Shown: piece after piece, positions 24,242 through 37,212 of the stretch
How positions within the stretch are numbered: the first letter of the stretch is position 1
How the letters are laid out: each line of letters starts with the position of its first letter
Assembly (NCBI GenBank): GCA_028023455.1
Contig: JAQFVV010012477.1
Location: forward strand, 5,262,751-5,326,750
DNA: 64,000 bases
Source of the DNA: Epiperipatus broadwayi
Taxonomy: Eukaryota; Onychophora; Udeonychophora; Euonychophora; Peripatidae
Reading direction: 5' to 3'
Made by a program: the position numbers and the translations under genes
Notes under the pieces: model-generated
The model's database searches: none
What the model was told of the DNA's origin: nothing
The model's input: only the letters and a program-made list of their open reading frames with translations

Positions 24242-24293
24242 ATCGGTTCCCAGTACAAATCTACCACCTCCTGGAAATAAATTTCTTCCTTGA
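24242..24293 (+). CDS. NDUFA7: NDUFA7 last coding exon
   Basis: After an acceptor TTTTATATTTAG (ending at 24241), the exon completes a Lys codon (AA + A) and encodes SVPSTNLPPPGNKFLP followed by TGA at 24291-24293. The three exons give 80 residues plus stop, consistent with the C-terminal three quarters of a protein of about 100-110 residues. The C-terminus of this family is variable, but a Pro-rich tail after the RDGRRE region is usual. The TGA is followed directly by TAATAATAA. The assignment of this exon rests on phase, splice site and length, and is less certain than that of the central exon. Confidence 0.8.
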
Positions 24294-24407
24294 ATAATAA
24301 TAACATTTTACCTATTTTAAAGTGTGATTTATTTTCTTTATATTAATTGTAAAATTTATTATAAAGAAAAGTGTACAGATTAATGTAGTTTTGTAAAAAT
24401 ATTTATT

Positions 24408-24422
24408 AATAAAAAAAATAAA
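24408..24422 (+). promoter_or_regulatory. Candidate polyadenylation signals of NDUFA7
   Basis: Two AATAAA hexamers (24408-24413 and 24417-24422) lie 115-130 bases after the stop codon, a reasonable 3'UTR length. In DNA this A+T-rich the hexamer is common by chance. Confidence 0.5.
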
Positions 24423-24426
24423 TAAT

Positions 24427-24515
24427 CGAATGGTTATAGTTTGAGTACTGAAAGTGACAGCCTGGGCCACAATTCATGGACCCTATCACTGCACTAAATT
24501 ATACAGGGCTATTTA
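24427..24515 (+). repeat. Family C dispersed repeat, next to the NDUFA7 3' end
   Basis: GGTTATAGTTTGAGTACTG, AAGTGACAGCCTGGGCC, ATTCATGGACCC and CTATCACTGCACTAAATTA match the copies at 22138-22255 and 33575-33685. It starts within a few bases of the second AATAAA. Confidence 0.55.
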
Positions 24516-25050
24516 TTAATCATTTATTGCTACATCTAACAAAGCCTCATTGACTTTCACTGCTGCTTTCAACCTTTGCATTAGGAGCAGTAATTCACTC
24601 CATTTTATTTATTCTAGAACAATCTTATGAACCTGTTTAATCATTGGATACTAGATGGCAATGCCACAATCAAATTGCCAAATTAGATTTTAGAAAATGG
24701 TAAGGAATATTGGATTTGTACCTATATATTCAAAAACCACTTTTATTTCTTTTATATTATCTAAGCTAATCACTTTAATGTTTTGTTTGCATTATTACCT
24801 GAAGTAGTATAAAAGAAGTACTTTAATCTCATATTATTAGCATGAATTATTTTAAAAGAAGTAAATGTGGTTTCTAGATATGTAGATGCAAGTCAAATGC
24901 TCTTCATTGATAAAAACCTATAACCCAGAAACAAATCCAGAAATTTGAATATCTAGTGGCCATCAAATTCTAAGTTATAAATTAAAGTTAAGACTTTAAT
25001 AGTAACAACAACTCATTTAATTTTTTAATTCACACAATATACAATAAAGC
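24516..25050. other. Anonymous intergenic sequence
   Basis: No supported feature. Confidence 0.4.
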
Positions 25051-25054
25051 AAGA

Positions 25055-25265
25055 ACAGCTCCCCACTGTACTAACATCTACTCTAAGCTTGAGTAATCAA
25101 TAATGACCTGGTGATAATGGAGTTTAAATCTCAAACTCAGACTGCCTTGAATCCTAAGCTCATTGATAAAGGCAAAAGCTAGTATGGAGATTTAAATGCA
25201 TCACCATTTGCAAATCACTAGTTATTGAAATTTACTATAGATGGCACTAAATTAAGGAGCCACTC
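25055..25265. repeat. Divergent foldback, probably related to family A
   Basis: Ends are roughly inverted (GCTCCCCACTGTACTAACAT ... GGCACTAAATTAAGGAGC). Inner blocks AATCCTAAGCTCATTGATAA and AAAGCTAGTATGGAGAT resemble the family A core (GATCCTAAGATCT, CTAGTCTGGGGAT). Confidence 0.45.
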
Positions 25266-25604
25266 TTGTTTTATCAAAGATTTGAACATATCAACCTACA
25301 GAGATGTATCTATTTTTATATTTTGGAATGATCTTAGATTATTTTTAATTTAAAATATATCTATATATTTGATATAATGTCACATGAATGTAATTTATGA
25401 ATACACATGTATATATTTGAAGCAATAAGAAAATTTGTATATAAGTAAGGTATATATAAAGTTTGTGGAAGTTTAATATATTCAGTAAGAGCATTGATAT
25501 TATTATTATTTTAAATCATTTATTAAATTAATAATTTCAGAGCCTTATAGTTTCCTTGCTAATATCTGATATTAACACAGTTTTTGTAATATATATATAT
25601 ATTT

Positions 25605-25680
25605 CAGAAATCTCATAATTTAGTGGTTAAAATATCTGCCTTCCAAATCTATGCTCTGGAATTTGAAACTGGATGAAATA
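25605..25680 (+). repeat. tRNA-like SINE head
   Basis: ATAATTTAGTGGTTAAAATA resembles a pol III A box, and 30 bases later CTGGAATTTGAAACTGG resembles a B box. Spacing fits a tRNA-derived SINE promoter. It does not fold as an intact tRNA by eye. Confidence 0.5.
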
Positions 25681-26219
25681 TGGACATTTTTTTGGAAGAT
25701 TTAAGCAGGTTAAGGTTTTTCTTATTGCATTTTCATGTGCACTAATACTAAAAAAAAAACAACATATTTGTTATGCATCTATTTAATATAAAGATTGAAT
25801 CAGTTTAATGACTTCTAAAAATAACACAAGAGATCTTGAAATAAAAGAAGCATAAATAAACAGATTAAAATTTGCATAAAGTAATAAAATGATAAAAAAA
25901 TCAGATACCCATAAGCCAGGCCTGAGGAGAGGGGGATGCAGGGCACATGGAGCTCAAAGGGGGCTAATGAAGGGAAAAATTTTAATTTTTTTTTATAAAA
26001 CCAAATTTTTAAAAAGAAAAACAATATGGGATGTATACTTCATTATACTTTGTGCGTATAACAAAACTGCCTTGCAGTCTTATTTGACATAACCTTTATT
26101 AATCTGAAACTCAATGAACACTTATTTATGTAATTTATTGAATTTTAATTTTATTATTTATTTATTTAAGTTTGCAAGTTTAGTTTCATTTCATTTGTGA
26201 ATATATATTTCATTTCAGT
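25681..26219. other. Anonymous intergenic sequence
   Basis: A locally G-rich patch (GAGGAGAGGGGGATGCAGGG, near 25921) stands out. Open frames at 25815-26024 (minus) and 25889-26092 (plus) overlap each other and show no family signature. Confidence 0.4.
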
Positions 26220-28795
26220 TTATGAATGGTTATGAAATGTCATCTCAAAAATGTAGAGCTCAAAAATGCAAGGAAAAACAGAAACATGATGAGATTAATA
26301 AAAAAGAGTTACAAATGCTTTTTCAATTTGGCATTAAATGCAAAACAAGTGAAATAACCAATTAAATTCAAAACAATATGAGACAAGTGCAGAACTGAAA
26401 CAAAGGTCAGAATCTCATGAGGCCAGTTTGGTTTTCAAGAAACATCAAATCAAGTAAATTGTCAGCTTAAAGATTTAGAGAAACAATTGAATGGTAGTGA
26501 TGAGAGGATTTCACTGTTTACAGAATCTGGGCATGGCAACATAGTGAAGAAAAGAGTAGGTCAAATACTGGAATTGATATTGGACTTCTTATAACAGAAG
26601 TGCCTTCTCAGTTGGATATAGAAAACTGTTATTAAAGATCATACTGGCTTTCCTAAAACATTTTTCAAAGATATAGATAACCAAGTTTTTCCCAAAAGTA
26701 TTCTATTATTTTGAAGTTTAAATTGTGAAAAACATGATCAAGTTGGGTTTGTCTGGAGTGAAGTTAAACAAGCATTATTTTGCTTTCCATGTCGATTATT
26801 TTGAAATTAGATTTGTTGTAACATTAGCTCAGCATCCAAGTTTATGATTTTATCAACAAAAGAGTAATCAGCAGCTAAAAAGTGGCAAAAATTATGTATT
26901 CACATCCCAGAACATGAGAGAAGTTAATAGTCATAAGCAGTGCTATTTGGCTTGGCAAGAACTAGAAAGATGCTTGTCATCTGGCAAAGACATTGATAGT
27001 CTATTGGAGGCATCAATTGAAATAGAATTTGTCAAGTGGTACAACATTATGAAATGAATCATTGATAATGTATTATTCCTTGGTGAAAGGGGGCTGGCTT
27101 TGCTTGGCAGTTCCCAGCGTATTGGTGAAAAAGACAATGGAAAATTTCTAGGAGTCATAGAGTTGTTGTCTCACTGGGATCCAATTCTAAAAGAGCCATA
27201 AGAAAAGGGAGAATGACTTCAAGTACGTTATCTCAGTGCTGATTCCCAAAACAAGTTAATTGCTGAGTGTTCCTCAAAGTGACACATTTTAGAAGACAGG
27301 AAAACTGCAAAGTACTTTGCTGTTATTGTTGATTCCATGCCAGATTCATCCCATGTTGAACAAACATTTCGCTTGCATTATGTAATACCATGTAAAAACT
27401 ACTATGAAATTGTAGAAAGATTTTTACAGTTTGTTGACCCAAGCCATAAAACAGGATATGACATAGCAGATATGATAATAGAAAGATTGACAGAACATGA
27501 TATATCATTGTCGTAATGTTGTGCACAGGGCTATGACAATGCAGGCATCATGGCAGGAAAATATGAAGGTGCACAAGCAAGAATACTTGAGCAATGTGAA
27601 ACAGGTTTGTTTTCACCATGTGGATGCCACACAATTTGTGTGGAAATGATCCCACAGAATGCATTCCTGAAGCCACAACACTTTGGAACTGTGCATAACT
27701 GTTTACAACTTTGTTAGTTCTAGTCCACAGTGATGGAAAATCTTGCAGAAGTGTACTGGCTGTTCTTTTCATGGCATGTCTAACACACAATGGTCAGACC
27801 ATGTTGAAAGTATAAAGCCCTTAGTAGCCCACCTGCCAGGCACCAAATTAGCATTAGAAAACTTCTTGGAATTGAACCTAACTGCCAAAACGAACAGATA
27901 TTAATGGAGCTTTGTCTTATGTCACATCCTTCATTTGTGTGATAATGTCTGTTGTACGCTATAGAGTATTAGTTCCAGTTGATATCTGTAACAAGATTAT
28001 TCAGTCCAGAAATGCAACACTGAATGTCGAAGTGTCCAACTTAAAAAGCTCGATTTCAGAACTGACAAATCTTCAGTACAGCTGGAAAAGTATATGGAGC
28101 AAAGCTAAGCATGTTGCTTCTAATTTGTGAATAGAAGTGAAACTCTCTGGGATTCTGGTGGCAAAGTGGAAAAGAAAGAAGTTCTAAGATGAAGGTGCTA
28201 CAGAAGAAGCAGATTTGTCAAAACAAGATGAAATAGATTAATCCCTTGAGGAAGCATATTTCAGAAAGTCTGTCTTCTGTGTAATATTGGTTTTTATTGG
28301 TGGACTGACTGTTCACTTCAATGTTGCAGTGAACATTTCTGAGAAGTTCAGCTTCCTCTGGAAGTGCCTATCAATTTTTCAAAATGAAGTGAAAGAAAAA
28401 TCAAAATTACTGACAGATCAATATCTTGCTGATATCATTGAAGATCTTGTAATTGAAATAAGTCATTTGCCGTCTGTTCATCAAGCAAATTTTGGAGTCA
28501 ACTGAGTCCATTGGAGCTACTGAATTGTTTGAAAAGATACAAGGTGGAAGGATTCTTTCCAAATACCTGGGTCTGTGCTTCCATATTCTGTTAAAAATTC
28601 CTTCCACTGTCACCTTTTCAAAGTGCTCATTCAGCAAACTAAAGCTGATAAAAAATTATCTAAGATCATTGACTATGTCACAGGGGTAACTGGTAGATTT
28701 GGCAAGACTCAGTATTCTATTGAGTCTGATCTTGCAAAAACGATTGATTTTGATGATGTGATTCATAATTTTGCTAGGAAAAAAGATTAGAAAAG
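26220..28795 (+). pseudogene. hAT-type transposase relic (ZMYM1/DUF4371-like)
   Basis: Scattered over all three + frames are pieces of a hAT transposase of the type annotated as zinc finger MYM-type protein 1-like. Near 26745-26810 SEVKQALFCFPCRLF marks the end of the N-terminal zinc-finger region. At 27523-27650 QGYDNAGIMAGKYEGAQARI followed by SPCGCHTICVEM is the DUF4371 segment of the RNase H-like core. The frame 27912-28130 continues with the helical domain, then 28287-28505, and 28492-28790 carries the C-terminal dimerisation part with SKLKLIKNYLRS and SIESDLAKTIDFDDVI before a stop near 28787. More than ten stops or shifts make it inactive. Terminal inverted repeats and 8-bp duplications were not located. 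The relic retains domain order over 2.5 kb. Confidence 0.85.
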
Positions 28796-31700
28796 CACCT
28801 TTATTTAGAATATTAATGCCATTACATCTTAACTATAACAACTGTTGTGAGCTTGTAATCAATCTAGTATTAAATTCATTGCTTATTTATATTGTTCCAT
28901 TATTGTTTATATACTAATGTGTATTATTGTTTTTATTATCTTTTGCAGAAGTACCTGTTCTCTTTTTAATATATTTACAAGTATGTTTGAATGTAATGAA
29001 TAAATGTACAATTATGACATTATTGATTTATGTGTCTATATGTAGTTGAGGTCTTGTTCCAGCACTTAATAATCCTCTTGGTGGCTCTGCTCATAGGTAA
29101 AGGAACGAATCTAATCTTATTTTAAATTAATAATCATGCTATAAAAAACAGGATGGAAGAATTTAAACATATATGTGAGTGCATATAAAATGATACTTAC
29201 AGTTTATGTGAAAGGCAAATTGTTTAGGCTGCATGATGATTAATAGATTAATAAATGCCAGAGTTAATAAACAATATTATTCCCATGAAAGAAAGGTAAA
29301 CATATAAGGATCAAATTTATAATAGTTTTTAGTATTATCAAGTAAGAATGGCAAATATTACTTAGTTATATGTATAACATTACAATAAATTATGGTAACA
29401 ATATATTGAAGGATAATCAAAGAGAGTGATTTGATTCTGTTCATGGGGATGGGTCTTGTGTTATGTTAGCCACCAAAATGAAGGGAGAAGGGTTACACCT
29501 AATAGTAAAAGGATCTGCAACTTACGAAGCACTATAGACAATGTCCCATACTTATTAAAAATGCACTCAGCATGTAGTGTTATACAGCTATACATGGGAT
29601 GGATAACAAATGTGCCACTGTGTTGATGTCAAGAAATAATGTAACACCACACTTGAGATATAAATATCATTCCCTCTGAAATAACATTGTAAACTGGAAA
29701 TTTTTAATTTTGCCAAATTGTGAACTCATGGCCTTTTAGATACAAGGCTTCTTAAGTAAAAGTTTAGAGCTTGCATATAAGTAAAATTGCTTTAAAAAAC
29801 TTAACCCCCCCCCCACCCCAGAAATCCTAAAATAAAAATTTAAGGATTATAAAGTACAGTCAATATTTACACTGTGCATGCTATCAAATTGAAATATCGA
29901 CACACAAGATGTAAATATCATACTCGTATAAATATTAGAATTTATGCACATACACACATTAATTTTTACCTGTTGTTTAGTGTCAGATCCTCACTTTAAA
30001 TAATGTAACATAATATAAGCCAGAGGTAATAGATTTTAGCCTCTGCATAGAATTATGAGAGATATTTCCAGATTATTTAATATGAGGATTTATAGACCCT
30101 ATTCAAATTTTTATAAATATATTGAGATAATATTCAATGAAATACACAAATGGTGAAAGTATCTATTAATTAGCTATATCTATTGACAGGATGAGGATAA
30201 GAAATTAAAAAATTATTTTACATTCAAATAGTAGAAATAATGGTGGTGGAATCTGTAAATCTTCTAATAAAAAGGGGGAAAATTAATTAAAAATTCATGT
30301 CAAATTTTTGTCAGTAGCAACCTATTGGAATAATTAAATCTTATTCTATAAAAGAGGGGGAAATTTTTACTGAAATTTATATTAAATCTGCTTCGATGGA
30401 ATTGTATTTTGTCAATAGATTTTTTTATTTTCTTTGTGCCATTGTCAGTTATTTTTTGGAATCAATTGTTTTACTGGTTGGAGGGGTATGTACTTCATGG
30501 TGAAGCAAGTATTATATACTGATATTATGTAGAGAGGGAAAGGATGTTGAAGGTTAAGTGATTCAATCAAGAAAAGTGGTAAAGATGATGAAATAATCCA
30601 TCTTGAAAATCAGGTGAAATATTTTTTTTTATGCATTTATAAATTATTTGAGTTATGATATATGCACATACCCATGAGTGAAAAATTATAGATCAAGTTG
30701 GCTACAATAATCAAATTATCAATGACAGCAAACAGATATACCTATAATAATAAATTATTGATTTGAACATTGCCTTTATGGTATTTTCAATGAACCAAGT
30801 GATAACGAGAGTACTCGACTACCAACTTTTGATTATTGCTTGATGGTCCCTGATAGTCATCATTATCATTAGTGATTAGTCACTACTATGTGTTATCAGT
30901 TGCAAGAGTGGATCCTCATTGCTGAACTAATTTTAGTAATTTAATTCACAAATGGCTAAATCCAGCTCTAGCAAAACGACACTAGTTCTGTCTATCAGTC
31001 ATGGTATCACCATGCCACTATGCTTTCCCTTAAACTATCACAATATTTATATTTATAATTTTCTTTTTTTATTATTTATATAACAAAACGTAAAGATACA
31101 ATGTTATTCATAATGCATATATATTTATATCAATATTTTGATTGTCTAAAATCAATTGTTTTATTTAGAAATGGTAGACATTATAGCATTTTGTACCTAT
31201 ATTATTTTTATTTTTCCAAAAGCATTCAAAATATTTCGTTCTTAATGGATCAAGATACAACATTGTTTTTTTTTTAGAATTTTAACAGTTTTTATATTTA
31301 TAGTACAAAGACATTTTCATGTGGATTAGTCCAGAATTTTTTTTATGGCATGTTCAAAAGTTGATTGAGAATTTGATCTTATCAAATGGTAAATGTCTAT
31401 TTAATATTTATAATAATTTCACGAGGCACTATAAATTCTCCACAGATGTGCAAGCACAACCACTTTATTTTACTGAGATTTATATTAATTATTACAAATT
31501 GAATCCTGATATTCTGGTAACTAATAATCAATAACTCGTTTAACTCAGATGAAATTACAAAGGCTACCATATAGCAAGTTGTGATATTGTGCTTGTTAGC
31601 AGTACTTTAAACTCAAAAATTTGAGCTTATTTTGAATACTTTTAATCTTAGCTATGAATTCTATGATAGATGCAACTAAAATACTACACATTTCTAAAAA

Positions 31701-31850
31701 TGGCAATGATTGTTATCAAAGGAGCAGAACAATGTTTTACTTTAATGAGTTGGTGAGTGATAAGTACTGTCATGCCTATACAAGATCTATTTGATATGAA
31801 AAAGGTTATACACATAAATTAAAAACATGAATTAAATTTTATCTGAAGGC
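28796..31850. other. Anonymous intergenic sequence
   Basis: Three kilobases without supported genes. It contains a C run at 29804-29812 and a 71-codon open frame (31319-31534) without recognisable motifs, treated as chance. Confidence 0.45.
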
Positions 31851-32204
31851 TAATGAATAGTCAGATGGTTTGTCATTCTAGAGGTCATGTATCATTTGAG
31901 CATAAGAAATAACTTGAATTTTAATTCAGGGACCATTCTTGAATCTGTCATCCATCTTTTCACCTGACCAGCATAGCAATGTCTGAATGATCCCATGAAA
32001 TAATATTCTTCGTAAATACAGTTAGTATTAATATGGATTTTTGTTTATTTAATAATTTAATTCTTTTTAAGCTTCTACAGTTCATTTCTACCATTATTAT
32101 TGAATAAGAACTTAATCTGTCAAGCTTGTGAATTATCAGTTTGTCAGACTAATTATATTCTAAGATTAAATGGAAAAAAACAACTATTAGTTATTTGTAA
32201 GCAT

Positions 32205-32275
32205 CACATGGTTAGTGCATTTGTGTGCTATACCCATGACCTGGGTTAAAAGGCAAGTTGGGCAAATATTGGAAA
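32205..32275 (+). repeat. Possible tRNA-like SINE head
   Basis: CACATGGTTAGTGCATTTG followed after 25 bases by ACCTGGGTTAAAAGG has the look of A and B boxes, but the B box is poor. Confidence 0.3.
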
Positions 32276-32954
32276 TTTCTGACAAATCAGTAGTAAGCTA
32301 AAAATTTTGTTCCGAGGAAGCCGGAATAGTTATTTCACTAATCATTCAATATTTCTTGATAAGTGGATATCTAGAAATATAGAGATCTCTGGCTAATCTG
32401 AATTAATTGGATGAATATTGATGCTGTCAGTGTAAAAACATATCTTCACTACTGATGGAGAATTATCAAGAATGTTGCACCCATAGTTTTAACTCATCAT
32501 TTGAATTAATTATCAGTAGATTCTGTCCAATCAGAACAAATTAAAGTTTTATAATCTACTTACTTCAAAATTTCACTGCTCTTATTACTTTTTAATGCAA
32601 TTATTATTTTTTTTAATATCTAATTTTTTTAAGTATTCATTTTTATTTTTCTATTTTCATTTGACTGGTACTGTGACTATTTTTAAAGTCTTATTTTTAT
32701 TTATTTATTTAGTCATTAGAAGGCCATAAAGAAATGATGATTCTAGAAGTAGATAATTCAGTGGCAATAATTTGATCAAATAGAAGTTTAGAATTGCAGC
32801 ACACAATTTATTCGCTATTAGTAAATAATTCTAAAGAGTTTAATTCCGTCAAATATATATATATTATATAATATCCCTGTAGCTAAAAATTTTCATATTC
32901 AGGTTAAAAAAAAAAAAACCAAAAACATCAATTTTGTATAGACATTATAGTATA

Positions 32955-33400
32955 TACATAAACCTATGTTTGAAAAGGAAGGTTTTTAATAAATGTGTTT
33001 TACCAGTTTTTATTTATGGATCTGAGACTGGACATTTAATAAAAGAGCAATAAAGAGAATTCAGACCACTCAAAGAAACATGGAGAGATGCTTGTTAGGA
33101 ATAATGAGAAGAGATTGAAAATGGTAAGAGAACAAACGGGCGTTATTGACATTGTTGACAGAATTAAAAGACTGAAGTGGAGTTTGACTGGGCACATTGT
33201 TAGAAAAGATGATAATAGATGGACAATTGAAATCTTAAACCAGATTCCAAGAGATTGTAAAAAATCCAGAAAGAGACCACATCTGAGATGGATGGATGAA
33301 ATAAAGTGTGCAAGGGTGATGTGGAGAAGAGATGCTAGAAATTGAAGAAGATTGAACTTGGAGAGATTTTCATCCTGCAAGATTGATAATGGTTGACAAT
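32955..33400 (+). mobile_element. RTE-like LINE, 3' end fragment
   Basis: The segment parallels 540-988: KRKVFNKCVLPVF, YGSET, then in the frame 33088-33345 MVREQTGVIDIVDRIKRLKW, KDDNRWTIEIL, IPRDCKKS and WMDEIK, ending near 33396 with IDNG and a stop. Nucleotide similarity to the copy at 240-988 is obvious by eye. It is cut off at the 5' side near 32955 and has several frame breaks. Only the region downstream of the catalytic palm remains. Confidence 0.85.
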
Positions 33401-33574
33401 GATGATAATATATGTGAGTGTGATTGTTATTTGTGTTTTCAGCATGTACGATTTTAAATTTATGTATACACATATGTGTAGTTATTATTTTTTTTCTGCT
33501 ACATGTGTAATAATAAATCTTCAAAATAGTTACAATTTCTACAATTTGATCTAATTAAATAAATAGTCCAGTGA

Positions 33575-33685
33575 TATCATGAGTTTATAAAAAGTTGGAG
33601 AATTGGAAGTGACATAACCGCGAGTCTTGATCCATGGATATAAATTCCAGAGTCCTTCATCTCATTAAACCAAGCAAGGCAGTCT
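33575..33685 (+). repeat. Family C dispersed repeat
   Basis: ATGAGTTTATAAAAAGTTGG, AGAATTGGAAGTGACATAAC, TTGATCCATGGATATAAATT, and the ending CATTAAACCAAGCAAGGC. Same order as 22138-22255 and 24427-24515. Confidence 0.55.
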
Positions 33686-36005
33686 TATTTGAATCAATTT
33701 GAATAAATAAATAGCTTAAATTGGAAATATTTGTTTTGAAATTTATTATTACTTATATGTACTTCCATTAGTAACTATGAATTTGGATATCCACTACCAG
33801 ATTGGAACTGAATGCTGTGAATGCAGGATACTATTATAAATTTTTGTTGTTATTGTGACACATATACACACAACAATATAATGATAATTCTATCAATATT
33901 AAATAATTGAATATTCGGGAAAATATTATTTCTTTGATCTTTGACCTATCTTGAAGAGTGAAACCCAAAGAACTTTTATTCGAGCTAAATAAATGAATTG
34001 CAGTTTGAAATAAATTTTTCCTCTTTTTGGTGACTCTGTTTCAAAATAATTGTGAAGTAGATGCACATTCTGTCTGATTTGTAGATCAATATTTTTCTTC
34101 CAACAGCTCTGCAGTAGGCATAGTAATATATTCTATTTATAGTAGCCTAGAACTTTCTCTAGTAAGCTTGTATAATTAATAAACAATAGATGATAAGATT
34201 ACATCCTACTCCTTAGACTAGTTTCTGATTATTAGCCACAAATCAGTCTAGAGTTTATTAATTATTCAAACTTATTCTAGATGGTTTTGTAAGTAGTGGT
34301 ATATTTTATTTTACTTTTGGTGGGTCTGGCTGAAAAATGTTTTGGGGAACCAAGTAAAAAGTATAAAAGACATCTGAACCTTTTTAATTTAAAAGTTTTT
34401 TATTAACCAATCTTGTACTTTTTCTTCAGAGTTTTAAACAAGGCATTTCAATTGCTACTATATATTTATAATGTTAAAGTAAAATTTTTGAAATAATGTA
34501 AAAGAAATTCATAAGGGAAGATAATTGTTGAAATCTAGTTAATCATATTAATGTATGATCCGTTCACAATTTTTATGCCTTACATTGTAGAATCACCTCT
34601 CAAAATGAGATTTTAATTTTTATGTTTTCTTATAGCAAACCATTAAGTTTAGATACTGTGTATATCAGTATTTGGATGCATTGTTTTTATAATGATGGGT
34701 CTTGTTTTGTATTGATCTGCTGGACAATGGATTAATATATCTTTATCAACAGATAAATATTAGGTTTTGTCTAACTTGGAACTAGAGGTCATGAAAGTTA
34801 TTGGATGAACTATTCCAGTTTTTACATATACTTTCAATTTTTTTCTACATTTGGAAAGGTCAAAATGATGTTGAAAGGATAGTATTTGTAGCATAGTGAA
34901 AAAAATTGCAACACAAAATAAGTGAAGCTGTAATATACGAAATATATAATGTACTTATAATAAATTTGTTATTATTATTATTATTATTATTATAAATACA
35001 ATTACTGAAGCCTTATTTGAAAAAACTAGGGCTTCCTCTGATACAGGTGACCCAAGGCATCACTTTTTCTATCTTTATGAAAAATCTATCACTCCTAGTA
35101 TAAATATTATGTAATATTTGGTATTTTGGAATGTGCTTATTTTTTTTTTTCCTGAAATTAATATTTCCTGCTTAGGAATGATGTCTGGTCATCTTTTTCA
35201 CAAACTTATATACTTTATTACAGGTGCCTCATAGTTAGTTTCAAAGTTGACATCTGGGCAAAGCTTGAAAATGTTTTCATATAACAGAGGATTAGAATAT
35301 TGTAGAGAGTTTGCCCACCAACACAACTAGCCATTCAATATTGGCTTGTAGAGGATTTTTAAATTATTCTTGGTTGGAAAGTTAAGGTCTTAAAGTTATT
35401 TTGGTTCATCATTTGAATGCCAATGATTGCTATATAATGTTTATTTCACCACTGGTAAAGTAGAAATCCTAAATATACACAGACAATAATTCTAGGCAAA
35501 TAATTAAACAATAGTTCATTATCTAGATCTTTAATTCCTAAGGTTTTTGAGTAATACTTTGTAATATTATTTTTTTTGGTCTTTGTTGTTTTGCTATGTT
35601 GTGATTTAAACAGCTTGGGGGGGGGGTACTAATTCTCAAGACTAAAGGCTCAAGATACAAATCTATCATATGCTATTTAATTAAATTTCAATTCTCTGAT
35701 ATACCACTAAAGCATCACTGTACTTTATTATTTATTATTTTAGATTACTGCATTGTATAATTGTTTATAGTTTACTGTGAGAATGTGTATTTTCATGCAT
35801 TGATTAAAAATATTATGGGTAATATTTAACACATTAGCTTGCATTGCTTATGGCCTAGAGTTTTAATTTAGGTGAACCTGAATGCAATATTACTGTACTT
35901 TAATTTTCACTACACCATGCAAGATAGGGACTGGTTTTTATTCACTTTTAATATCTTGTAAAGGGGTATAATTATAAACATATGGCCAAAAATATATGTA
36001 AAAGA
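33686..36005. other. Anonymous intergenic sequence
   Basis: Contains a short (TTA)n array at 34968-34994 and a G run near 35618. 34150-34310 has blocks (CCTTAGACTAGTTTCTGATT, ATCAGTCTAGAG) that may be a very old family A remnant. No gene was found. Confidence 0.4.
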
Positions 36006-36009
36006 TATA

Positions 36010-36112
36010 TGACTCCCAAGATGCATATTTCATGCTGAACCAACACTCATCAATTGGTCCAGATCACAATCTTTTGCACATTTTTATCATTGTTCAGTAT
36101 ATATATAGATAG
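36010..36112 (-). repeat. Family B fragment
   Basis: TGCATATTTCATGCTGAACC, ACTCATCAATTGGTCCAGAT match the reverse complement of the 45160-45260 part of the family. Confidence 0.55.
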
Positions 36113-37200
36113 CCAAATTACTACAGTTTAATTGAAGTGTCAAACTTATTGTCCGTAATTTTATCTCAAACCACTTAATGGAAATATATAAATAGATAAT
36201 CTCTAGTCTAATAAATGACTATAAAAATTATTAAGATGAATCTGAAATTTGTGTTTTTTAAGTACCAAACAAGTTTAGAAATTTTAAATAATTTTTTTAA
36301 AAAACGTTATTTTACATCTTCAAGCAAATGAATAAAGACATTGAAAAAGTGATTCTCAAGATAAATTTCTGACTCCCTAATTGGCATCGGTCCCAAATCT
36401 CTCACGAAAGTCATCAAAATTTATTCATTTTATATCTCTTATATTACAGTATTCAATGACAATCAACATATTAACGATTAATCATATTTATATATTTCAA
36501 ATTGCTGGCACTCAAGTAATTAAGTCAGATATTCAATTATTGGTCAATAAATGAATATCGACTCTTTATTAGTGTCAATCAAGAAAGGATGAATGTAAAC
36601 TATTATTTCAAGTCTTATAAGTACTGTTTTTTTCCATTGTTTTTAAACGCAAGCTGCTGAAAAATGTTTGCCTTGCAGCGGCTATTTCATATACAGTATT
36701 TCAATTTGCGTGTCATGATGGATATTACAATTTGATTTTTTCTTTTTTGTTTTTACAGTTACAAATTTTTTAATCGAAATGGAATGACACTTGATTCCTC
36801 TCAAAGACGTTCAATTTTTTTTTTTATGTCTTTGTGAGAAAGTTGATGTTTCAATTCACTGTAATTTGATAAAAAGTTCAGAAGTATTTTAAGAAGCAAT
36901 GATAGCTTTAAGAATTGAAACTTAAGACAATTAAGTAATTAAAAGATTTGAGTTTTTTTTTTTTTTGTTTAACTTTCAACGTGTTTTAGCAACTAAAACA
37001 AAAGATACATTGGTTTTGAAAATATTAAGAAAAGTTAGAGCATTTGAAATATTCGTAAGTTTTTTTTTCTATAAATATGTTAGTCCTACGCGTTTTGGAA
37101 ATAGATCATTGGATCGATTCTTGTAAGCGAATTTATTATGAACTCCCGAGCAATAAAGCTATATGCCTTTTTTTCTTGTGATAAAAGTTTGTGAAGAGCA
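36113..37200. other. Anonymous intergenic sequence
   Basis: A+T-rich with several T runs (36818-36825, 36954-36965). Slightly more CpG than average around 37080-37140. No feature could be supported. Confidence 0.4.
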
Positions 37201-37212
37201 AAAGTGGTTTTA

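Noticed and set aside
27323-28637. Minus-strand open frames across the hAT relic
   Set aside because: They are antisense to recognisable transposase pieces on the + strand.
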